Positions 13,830 through 25,800 of a DNA stretch of 64,000 nt are shown one piece after another; within the stretch, counting starts at the first letter, position 1, and each line of letters starts with the position of its first letter. The position numbers and the translations under genes were made by a program. The stretch covers positions 17,089,313 through 17,153,312 of the forward strand of contig CM028909.1 in NCBI GenBank assembly GCA_016801845.1. The letters are read 5' to 3'. The notes under the pieces are model-generated. The model did no database searches. It saw only the letters and a program-made list of their open reading frames with translations, and was not told the origin of the DNA. Source of the stretch: Polydactylus sextarius. Taxonomy: Eukaryota > Chordata > Actinopteri > Polynemidae.

Positions 13830-16800
13830 AAGTATCCAAATGCGTTTTTATTTGCAATGTCACTGGTGGACACAGTGAAGAGAAACATGCCTTTTATTTG
13901 CTGCAGGGCGGTCCACCACCCTCCTCAGACGTGAACTCACTACATGAATTTATAGACTTGTGTTTTCACGTTAAACCCAATCCACTGACTCCTCAGTGTG
14001 TGAGCTTCCTGCTTCAGGGTGTGTGAAGGCAGGTGCATATCAGTCAGTGGCCATATCAGCAAGCCTGGGCAGTCACCACCGCTGGAGGCCACTCAGACTT
14101 GTTTTACTTTTAATGTCACACCCATTTTCTTTCTTTTTTTTAACAAAGAAATGATCATAAAACGGATAACGGAGCCAATAAAAAGTCCGTGCAGAGGCGT
14201 CTTATCTAGTCGTGTTTCCTCCTGTTGCCATGTTAAGCAGCTGAGAATGCACAACACCAGGAGGCACAACACCATTTGTACAGCAGTAACTTAATTTATT
14301 TCTTCCATCAATCAAAAAGAAAAGGCTTATATCATAGAAGTTAGTCCTGGGTAGTGTGTGAGTGTGTTTTTTTTATGTGGTGGCCAAGAGTTTTTTGCAG
14401 AATGCACCTGCTGGTTTTTTCTACTTTAATCAGCTAAAGAGGCCTGTGAAATCACCATCTTGGTGAGGGCTTATCTTTCACTGGCCAAAGGTCACTTGCT
14501 TATTCCACGAGCTGCAGTCGGGCTTTTGGTTTTCATGTGTTGTTGATTTTTGATGAATGAGAAAGCAGTTACTCGTCAGGTTTTTCTCCATGTGGTTTTT
14601 GGTCTTGAATCTGCTAGTTCACATATCTGCCAATGATTTGATGTTATCATTACAGAAACAGACCAAGGCAGAGCTTTGGCACCTTCAGGTGATGTTACAA
14701 GCATTGAATGGAAAAGGTTGTAGTTTTACATATATTTTCAATTTTCAGACTCATCCATGTGATCTGTTTCTTATTCTGTTATCCTGAGCAGCTGCTGTTT
14801 GTCCTCGTGTTTTAGAGTCAAACATTAGCTCTGCTGAGATGCATAAGGTTCCCCTGAGCACACAAAACCAGACAAAGCCAAAGCTGGCTGATGGGAAGTT
14901 TCTTGGCTCATTCATCATCAAATTAAGCAATTCTAGTTGAACAAATTGCATGCCCTGCTCCATGCGGTGCTGAGTTAAGCTATGCACTCCCCTCACATTG
15001 CTGTGATAAAGTACATATTACAGATTGCAGGTCAGGTGTAAACATTTCCTTCCTGACCTCCATGTCCTGCATTCATTATTGAAGCCTGCAATTGATTTAC
15101 TGAAAACTGCATTTCAGTTAAAGTTAGAGTCATGTATGAAGTCAATATTTTTCTATTTATAATATAATTTATTGGCCTGGTATGTGGTGCATCGTGAATG
15201 TTTGCCCCTGATCAAAACATCATTAGAATATTCTGGTTATTTTATGTTTTCATGGCCCAATGGGATATGAAAACACATTATGCCTTCTCATTAGGGATTT
15301 TAGAAATAGCTGATTTGCTCATTTATTCTGCTCATTTATTTACTTATGAAAAATTTCAGCTACAGTCTTCACTGGCTTTCCTACCTCTACCCATGGTCAA
15401 CCGCAGCTTCACTTTAAAAACAATAATGTTATTGTCCTTAAAATAACTTGCCTGATTTATGAAACTCATCCCAAACAGGTCTGGTTATTAAAGGAGCCAA
15501 GAAACCAAAATGTAAGATAAATGCCGACCTTGTTGACCCTGGAGAAAATAAAAGTGCCCACAGATTTTATGTGCTGTTTATTTAAAGCCGTTCTTTGTGT
15601 TTTAAGTTTCTAACTGTTTGTGTGACATGTCATCTTGCTATGTCATGGCAAGCAGAAATTATGTGGATGCACACAGCTGACAATTACTGCATTGTTCCCC
15701 TGTCCCGAGCATTTCTAGAAACATTGTTGCATGCCATCATTTAGCAGCGTTTTACAGCCTTGTTTTTACTCATAAAATAACTGAAGTGAACCATGTGATG
15801 ATACTGGGGAAGAAGTGGTAACAGTGTAGTTTCACTTTGAACATATCGTGTCAATATCAGCAGATTAAAAATAATGGTGGTTTTGATTGATGGCGTCGAT
15901 TTTATTTGATGTGTCGTGCTCCAGTATTCAAACATGATGAATTTTATACAATTTCAAATAAGTCAGACCGACTGGTCTACTGAGCCATTTATCATGTTAT
16001 TTTCATTTTAAGTACAAACTGTCTGTGTTCCCATCAGTAAAATCTGACTGCAGATTCACATGGTGTTGTTTGTGTCCACTGCTACCAGGATACTGGCTGC
16101 TTGTTATTAGTTGATATAATGAAATCAAATCAATGGTCTTTATCAGGCAAATATGTAGCTATCAAGTTAAAGTGATGTTACATAAAATCAGACCAACTGA
16201 GACCAGTTCTCAAAGATTTGCCTCAACACAGGGAATCTGCTTTGTAATTGACAACATGGCGACACTATTCAAAGTCATACTTTTGCATTAGATGTCACTA
16301 AAATCATTTGTATATTTGTTGAGAGAGTTGTGTTGACGCTTTCTATGCACTGCAAAAAAAAAACACATTATGAAACATTTTACTCAGTATTGCCCTGAAT
16401 AATAGTTTGCTTGCCCTAGACAGAGGCCCTGTTTCTACAAGTTAACTCTTAGATTTTTTTTCAGTATTTATTCAGAGATTCTGCAGAGGAACAAAGGGCT
16501 TTTAGACCCAGACTTCAGGGTCGGGATCCTGACTAAGCGCGTCACAATGTGGTCACTGTTCAAAGGATCGCATCTCAAGCCCCTCAAGAATGTGTACATG
16601 AGATAATCCTCCAAAAGTGCGAAGTTGTTGAAGTATTTCGATTTGGTAATTTGCCATTTAGTGGTGGAAGGACAGGCCATGAGAATACTGGACTTAATTT
16701 TTGGTCGGTGGTGACTTTCCTCTCATTGGTGCCTTCACAGGCTGAATGGAGTCAGTGAACTGTCAAGAATGGGTCATTCAGTTGTGAATATTAAGTTGTG

Positions 16801-19800
16801 CCAGATGACTGGGAAGTTGTGTTGGCCACTGAGAGAAGAGTTTACATTCATATGAGTTGTGATGTTTTACATTACAACTGGAGGCGCAGAGCAAAAAGGA
16901 ATATCCACATATGAAAACACCGATATGAGAAAGTGAACATATCGATGTTGTTTAATTGATTTTTCCTATATTGTATATGAATGAGTAAAAAAGCAGCAGA
17001 AGCAAATAAAAGCAGCGTCTTGTGCAAATTATATTGCAATGAAACACCCACATCCACAAAACATCCATCTATTAAAATGTCAGTATTGAAATTGAATGCC
17101 TTCACTGTGGAAGTAATAGCCCGCCGTGTGTATTTCATTGTGTTATTGTTATTGAAAGACCAGATTGGTTTTAATTCACATCATATTTGTAGCTTATGTG
17201 TCTGTTACCTTGAGCCTTAAGTCCAATCGCCTCCAGATTAAAAATTGAAACTGCAGAGCTGTTCACATTTGGGCGTGTTCACATTAAAATTCAGGCTCCA
17301 TGGGAAACAGGTAACCAGAGAGTACATTACCTGCCGCAGGTCAGCCACACTAGAGCGACCGAGCAGAGCTCTCACTCACACTTCTTCACTCTCACTGGGT
17401 CTTTTGTGTCGTTCACACAGAGAGGTGATTGAGTTGCATTCAAGGCTCTGCAGCTCCCAACCCCCTCTCAGAGCGGCACCGCGGCCGTCCAGGGTGTGTT
17501 CGTTCTGTTGGGCGGTTGTGATTGCGTAGAAGACAAACAAATGTTGTTGCCTGGCAGGGAAACTGAGAGGCTCTCCTGTGTGAGCGGGGTGTTCTGGGAA
17601 TGTGGGGCCCTTGAGGTCTGGACTTCCTTTAAGGGTCTTCAAGGCTTCCTAGTACAGTCCCTAGTCTGTGATGGGGAAGCTTGCGTCAACAAGCTCAGGA
17701 GCTTGTAAGGCAAGACAAACACAGACGTGTGCCCACTGTTTCAGACCGTGAGCAGATTGTCCATTGATTATTCCTGGTCCATGGAATTAAGAGAGTTACC
17801 AACACAAGTCAGTCAGCACTTGACTCTGATCTGCATCTTCATCTATTTGGCTGTAGTTTCTGTTTGTCTCAGCTGAATATTTCTGTCCAACTTCAAGTCA
17901 CGAACCCTCCCTCTAATCTGCCATGAAGGTGTTTTGCTGTTGTTGTTGTTGTTGAAAACACACCAGTCTCTGAGGAGACAGATATTGAATAGCTAATAAT
18001 TAGTACATGCACTGTTCCCACACTCTGATTGAGTTTGTACATTTGGTTCATTTTGTATATTCTTCTGAATTTTTTTTTTATTTTTATGATTTAAACCGTA
18101 GAAATGTTCGAACCTTTTTGTTTTTTTCCAGCTCCCTGTAAACACCTCAAGGTCTGACTGTTTTCAGAGCACAAATACTCCCTTTTCTTTTCTTCACTGT
18201 TCTCCTGCAGCTAATGAGACAAATATTAACAACCCAGCAGCAGAGACGCTTTATTTAGTCTCAAACAACAATAAGACAGTCTGCACGCTGATTGTCGGCC
18301 ATGTTTGCCACTGCTGTAGCCTGTGATTGGCTGGTATAATAATTAAGTTTAATTTAGACTGGCCATAATTGTAGATCATGAGATGTTTTCAATAGATTAT
18401 AACCTAGTGATTTAGTATTTTTAATATTGAATTGTTTTTGTTTTTTTTAGTTGCTTTTTGATTCTGTTTTCAGTCTCTCCATGTAAATAAATGGGTATAA
18501 ATGGATGCATTGCATGTTTTACCTATTGTTGAACCCATCTCACACTGGAGCATAGTAGAGCTTCACATTTGCATATAATCAAAGCAGATGAAAGCGTGTG
18601 GGCCGTCAGCCATCAAATGTAAAATATGAGCTAAATCGATGAAGCAGTACTTTACAGTGCGTCACAGGTCTGACACTTGGCTGCAACATCATCATTACAC
18701 AACAAGTCCTCCGAGGTTCCCAGGCATTATCAGGCTTCATCTGATAATTACAGACCCATCATCTGCTGCAGTGATGCTGCTACAATCTCAACAGCTGTGC
18801 TGGATTCCTCTGCTTTTCCCAGGATGACCAGAAGCCTGTGAACACTTGGGCATCATCATGTTTGGTTTAAGTCCATAGCATCAGCAGTAGTATACAGCAG
18901 CTGGGCATGTTCAAAGCTTTTGGCAAGAGTTGGGTTGGCAGAAGGATTTTTTTTCCCTTCATGAGGATGAAACAACACAGCAGAGGCAGAGAGAGAGAGA
19001 GAGAGAGAGCGTTTATAGATGACCTATTGAATCTCAGGATTAGCCTATTGTAGCACTAACATTCTCGCAGGAAGTATTTCATCACGGTTAATAGGTCAAA
19101 CTGTATAGGTAAGGCTTCAATAAAAGAGCTAGGCAACTATAAAGAGGGGGTTTGTCTTTTTGTCCATGTGAATGGTCAATATGTTACCCCACTCTGCAGG
19201 AGGCATGAAAGAAGTCGGTGATGGCACCACACTGTTTAATAAGAGGCTCCAAAGAAAACATGTGAAAGATTGAAATTTTATGTTGTTGTTTGTTGATGTC
19301 GTTGATGTGCTGTTGTTCCCATTTGGGACAAAACTGAGAGAAAAACAGGGATACTATGCAAGTACAGTGGAAGGTTATCAAGTATTTACCATATGGACAT
19401 ATTGTCCTGTGAAGAATCGAAGAGGAAAGAAATCAGTCTATACCCATTTCTATATACGATGAAGCCTGCAACGTTTTAAAGAACACAAATGCTTTATCCT
19501 CCATCCAGGTGTGAGTCGGTTGTGTTTCCTCTCCCTCTCCAGATTGTTCCTGCTGTATTTCTCCCTGAGAAAAAGTGAATATCTGATGTTTCCAGAACAT
19601 CATTTCTCATATCATTGTGACGTTGTTCTCGTTGTTAGACGAACACGCTTAAAAACTTGGCAGCGTTTTGTTTCTGGCAGGTCTTACCTGCCCCGTCCTT
19701 GTTTGTTGCTTGACCTTGTCAGCGACTGAAATGGACGTATCCCATTACAGGATTAAATGTCATTGGCTTTATTTGCTGCAAAACAGAATCACATACCAGC

Positions 19801-22800
19801 CACTGCGTTGCTTGGCTGTAAGTGTGTCCAGTCCAGCCCACCATCTGTGCACGTATAGTAACGCCTTGATATGTGTGTTTGTCTCCAGCTTCTGATACAT
19901 TCATTTCTCAAAGGCTTCTTAAGTGATTTTATTTTATGTGTATTTGCCAGATAAGGACTTAATATATTTGGTACCGATTACATTGTATTTTAGGATTTAT
20001 TTTCAGTTGTATTGTTGAGATAATCGCTGCAAAACACACTTTCTTTTATGTTTTATAAACCCATTTTTAGTTATAGATATGGCACAAGGACATTCCTTTA
20101 TGACGGTAGAGAATTGCACTGCAGGTTTAATACCTATTATTGAGCAAGAGGCCAATATTGGCTATTATATCTATGTATTTATATTCTAGCCTCCATCTAG
20201 TATTTATATACAGGGTCAGCCATTTATGTGGTTAGAAATACAATAGCAGGTCACTGTAGTCTGTTTTTCTTTGTGCAGTTTTTGTAACTGCTTTATTCTT
20301 TTTCTTCCATAGATAATAGATAATATTAATTAACCACCACCCTTACTGTTTATGCATAAAAACATCATCTCATGGCAGGGTGTCTTTTTATGCCAATTTA
20401 CGCACAACCATGTGCTTTTCAAGCATCCTCTACCGTACAGTTTGTCAGAGGCTCCTTGATCATTCAATGTTAATATTCATTAGAAATTGTCACAGCCTCC
20501 TCTTGAATTATCTGCTTTGATCTGAGAAGGACTGAGTCTGCAGGTTATAATTGGGCCAGTAGTGAGGATGCATCACATTAAGTGAACTGCTTTCTTAATT
20601 TAGTCGCATCAAGAATACAGTGAGCCTCAATGTGAAATATCCTGCTGCAGTAGCAGGTCCTTCTCAGACCGCATCGTTTCAAAGCCCTTCTCCTAATCTT
20701 ATTCCATCCTAAAACCTAAAGCCTCCTCTCCGAAAGAGGCAAACTAGTCCCTCCCTTACAACAGTCTTTACTTTATAAATGAAGGAATCATCTTATAGGT
20801 AGTAAACATGTTCTGTGCTACATCACCCAGTTTCCAAGAATAATAACATCTGCATCTGTTGTTTTTGTGTAAAATGTTTTCTACTAAGCAAGTCAAAGCA
20901 CAACAAATTCACCACAGGCTGGCAGAGGGATGATGAAGCTATCTTGTCAACAGGGCCTTGTTGGCAATTTCACACAATTTATGTGAAATTTCACGCTTTA
21001 AATAAAACCGTTCTTTAGATTCCATTTCATGGGAGGTGTGTGAATGAATGGGGATTGATTTAAATACAGATGGACAGCACCAGTGCGGTTTTCTGTTGAA
21101 TTTGTCAGAAGTCTTTCATATCTTCATCTTTTATCCTTATACTGACACTTAATCTGTGTCACATTTTCATTTAGCCATCAGTGAGCATATCTGTGTTATT
21201 ACATGACTTGATTTTAAACTAAACCAACCAGGAAGGACACAAACAAATAGTTTTTTTGTTAACTGGTCACTTTTTATTATGCAGGATTTAGCCAAAAATG
21301 TTTTGCATTCACTTCCAGGAGTTTTAAGAATCCTTGGTGATGTTTCATTCAGTGCTGAAAGCCGTGACTGACTCCTGGACAAATGTGAAGCTCTCGTGTG
21401 ACATGACTGAGAGTGATTGTGACTCTGTAGGACCTAAAGCAGATTATCGTAGTAGTCTGGCCCGGCAATCTGCCTCAAGACATCCACCTCAGCTCAGGTC
21501 ACGAGATGCTCACCAGAGAAGATTTACTGGGTTTGATCGAGTCCAAATAGTCGTCACAGCAGCTTGTTGTGTGTGCAGGGACCAGTTTAACCAGAAGTGT
21601 AAAGTGATATGGATTCTTGATTTCCTGTAAAACAAAGTTTTGAGTCAGTACTGCGGTAAAGTTTTAGTCCTTCTGTTTTTGCTTCTTGGAGTATTTAATT
21701 AGGCTCTGATAAATATGCACACAGCATTTCTCTTTCAGCTCATTTCCTGTCACTTCATTACAATCAAATCTATAATAAAGACATAATTTGATGAACAAAA
21801 GTGTTTACTTTGTGAATTTACAAAAATTAAAACCATGTCCACTAAAGTCTGAGGATAAATCCCAACAGACTTTTGTCAGAGGGGTAAAAATGTTTGGTAG
21901 GTTGATGACAGCCATGATCTTGTGGAAGTAGCTTGCAATAATTTTCATTGATTGTGTAGCTAATGACTCAGAATTACACTAAATCATGTAACAACACACA
22001 AAGCAGCTAATTTGCTTTGCTGCTTTGTTTGCTTTGCATTGACATTAAAATGTCATCTGTAAGCCCAGATTCTGTCTTTGACCATCAGGCGTCTTGAATG
22101 AAGGCATTAAATGACTGTCATTATCAAAACATTGTCAAAACATATTACATAATAAACATATTAGTAATTATTTAATTGTAGAGACGGGAAATCAACAACA
22201 GGAAGTGTTAAATTGATTATATTTTCTTTATACTGAATTGTCGGTCCTGCATTTCACTTGTTGAAGTATTACAAGCCGACAGGTACCAACAGTATTTTGT
22301 TTGGCAACGTCTGGAGTCACTTGAAGGGCACCAGCATTTTGCAACATTGACACAGTAATTAATTCACTGTCTATTGAAATAATGTTGATTCAGATGAGAA
22401 TTATGCTCAGAATATGTCATTGTGCATGTTAATTGGATGTTGGATGTTAAATTGTTAATTGGATGTTAAATGAACATAAGCTGGAGTATGTGTTTCAGTA
22501 TGTAATGAGACATCTCCAGTCACAGTTATTTTTTTATTAATTTACTGTCATTTATTGTCAAACTAAAAATATCAAAAAAAACCTGTCTTATTTGGTTTTA
22601 ACTGCAGTTTCTATAAATTATCCCATTAAATAATTATTATATTGTCATACTAATGATAAATTACAGTACATATTTGAGCTGCCTGGTAGTAACAGATTAA
22701 ATTATTATCTGCATAATCTATTTTAAATGTGACAGATTGCAGTTTTTGATTAATTGCAGTGTTTCTGTGTAATTATAAATCAAGTCAGTATCTCTGTGCA

Positions 22801-25800
22801 CTTATTCAAAATAAGGAAAAGATAAACTAAGAAGTAAAGTGATCCAAGTGCTTGGTCAACTTGTACAATGCCATTGTCCTTGGTTGTCAGCAATGAGATG
22901 GATTATTATGTAACAAGAAGTTTCCTACATTACATTCGGACCACATGCTCTTTCTGCCGTAGTCAATGATTTCCCATCCGTTGATCGTTTAGGCTAATGC
23001 AGCAGCTCATGGTCCGTATGGATTAGTGTGGGTGTAAAAGACCCAGACACATTGAATTCATCAGCATTTACACTGAAAATGACCTTCTGAATAAGGACAG
23101 CAGGGTTTAGGTCAGAACAGATATTTAGCATGTCTGTAAAAACTTCTGAAAAACATAAAAAAATGTTAATTTTCTGCTGAGATTCAATGTGACGTAACAG
23201 TAACAAAAAGTAGCACAACTTGTAAATAGGTCTTGCACAAAAAATGTGATTGTTCCACTCAGCCCTATGTAGTGTAATGTAATATTACTGAACTGAAACT
23301 GTCACAGTCACTGTCAAAATACAGTGAGAGAATTTTATATATATATATATATATATATTTCCTCAGGAAATGTTCCCAGTCTGGTTAGTTCTCCTACTGT
23401 ATCCGTTCCACCCAGCACACTGTCAGCCAAAGTTAGCATCACCTTTGCAGATCAGTAGCGCAGGAATGCTGTCCTCTCCTGCTGCTCTGGAGTGGCCACA
23501 TATTGGCTGTAAGAGAGCTGCATCTCCCCTGCGTCACTGCTGTTTCCTAAGCCAACCCAAAATGTCACTCGCTGCAGCATTTGCTGCATCCACCAGCGAC
23601 AACAGAGCACTGTCTGCAGCTGGGATGTTTCCCGGGCTGACTAGCACACAGAGCTGTTAATGGCACAACTGCTGCTTCACATACTGACTTAGCCGGAGCC
23701 CTTATCATCCCTGTGCTGACAGGATCTGGGAAAAAAGGATTCACATTAATATTGCGAATCCTGGATTACTGAATCACTGTTTGATTTATTATTTACAATA
23801 CAGCAGGTAGCCTGGCAGCCAGCCTGTTAGCCTGTTAGCACTGGCATGTGAGCTGTGGAGGTGTTAGTTTGTTCAAACAGTGGCTGCAAGTCTGCAGTTT
23901 TCTAAAGTGAATGATTCTTTACATTTTATGACCAACGGTCAACTGCCAACTGTTGACTGTCTATTAACTGGAAAATGCAAATGCACAGCAACTCTTCCAG
24001 CCTGAGAACCTCAGAATAAAGTGTGATGGGTTCCACTTTGGTTCTTTTCTTTAGAACAGCACTGATGCTTTCAGGGCACTCTGGTTCCCTTCAATATTTT
24101 TGGTGCCGCAAGAAATAATCATAAAGGCGTCCAAATCTTCATTAAAATTAACTTAAGTTGCAATGGGATGAAATGTGATAGCCAAATTAGCAATTTGTGG
24201 AAAAAAACAGATGAAATCTAGTTATTAAAATCTACATTACAAAGATGTTAACTGCTAATTAGCGCCAGTGAAACGAATAATCCTTTGTCCTCCCAGGACA
24301 AAAATTATTTGTATGGTTTTTATTTTTAAAAATCTTTATAACATGCACTCATATTATCTATCTCTGTTTCTCACAGTCAATAAGCACAAACCATGGATTG
24401 AGACGACGTACCATGGGATCGTGACAGAAAATGATGATAAAGTTCTTCTGGATCCACCTCTAATCGCACTGGACAAAGATGCTCCTCTACGCTACGCAGG
24501 TGAGAAAGGTGGTTTAATGCTGCTGCTGCTGCTGCTGCTGCTGTGGCTGCTTTTCCTCTCATCACCAAATGAAAAAGAAAACATTAAATACTTGTATCAA
24601 TAAAGCATTGCACGCTTATGTAACATGTGATGAATGGACAAACTGATGTATGAATAATGAGTGTCACAGATATTTCATGGTCACTGACGTATATAGTATA
24701 CACCTCAGCTGTTTGCTTATTGATTCTTTATAAAAACAGAACTTATTGTTCTTGGAAATGAATACAAAGCATTAAAATCATGAGTATACAGTTGCTGATA
24801 TGTAAAGGTGTCTCTTTCTCTTTAGGCTGTTTGATGCTCATTTTCTCTGATATGCAGTGGTTTATAAATGGAATTATATGTGCTCCTAAATGATCATTGA
24901 CTCAGTAGTGAAGGAGAGAATAACTTTTTTCCATAATGAATAAACACCCTGTGCACGTCTGGTAACATTGTGTTGCCCAAAGGCACTCTGCACATTTGAT
25001 TTTTATGACATGAACATCATACTGACATACAGCTGGCCTCCACATCCACCAGACTGCTCCTTTTGATATTTAGATCAAAATACTCTTTCATCTTTTTTTC
25101 CTCTTCCTAGTGTTGTGGTACAATTAATGTGCCTTATATGCTGAGGCATCAGCTTTGGGGCTTTTTAATCACATCAGTATTGACTTTGGCTGTAATTCAA
25201 AGCACCACAGCAGTGGAAATGATTTCCCACCATATCACATCACACGAGCAGTGTGATCTTTTTTTTATTTTTCTCTGGTTCGCGCTTCACATTTGGTGCT
25301 CTCACTTCACTTGATAATACAATTTTAATCTCATCTTATTTCTCCTCATGTAACAAGTGAGGCTTTAATATCTATGTGCCCATCGCACGAGACAATGTCC
25401 TTCACAAAAACTGCGACCGTTTGCGAGAGACTATCAGCACCACACTGTCTTTTCAGTGGACAACCACAGCAAGAGGCCCATAATTTCTGAATTGAATAAT
25501 TTTCCCATTCTCTGCATGATGTTTGTCTCCTTTCACAGTAAATTAGCCCTGAATGCAGAGCTTGTTTCTCCCTTTTGTTTTAGTGGGGGCTCCCTTTTTT
25601 TGATGAGCAGGACTTTAGCAAAAGGACTGTGTGTCCCTGTGAACGGCTCTCAGGAGGCAGAGCAAGTAATCTGGCATCACGTGGCAACAGGGGTGACCAG
25701 CACTGCCGTGCCAGCTTCCTCCTAGTCGGCCCATCTGTGCCAACAAACAGAGTTCACTGTAAAGCCGACCCACAGGCCATCCAAAAGCCCAGTGTCGCAG

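Larger units (their letters stand above)
12871..24376 (+). other. clstn1: clstn1 intron 1 (11.5 kb), non-coding
   Basis: Runs from donor GTAACT after exon 1 to a CACAG acceptor before exon 2. I see no nested gene on either strand; open frames inside are short and unrelated to known families. It holds microsatellites: a TA run at 13,771-13,827, a GA run at about 18,988-19,009 and a shorter TA run at about 23,336-23,357. First introns of this size in neuronal genes often hold enhancers, but none can be named by eye. Confidence 0.6.

Noticed and set aside
13746..13934. Plus frame with a long Tyr-Ile repeat
   Set aside because: It is a translation of the TA microsatellite in clstn1 intron 1.
24377..24568. 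Minus frame with a poly-Ala run opposite clstn1 exon 2
   Set aside because: Antisense reading of the exon 2 plus CTG repeat; no independent support.
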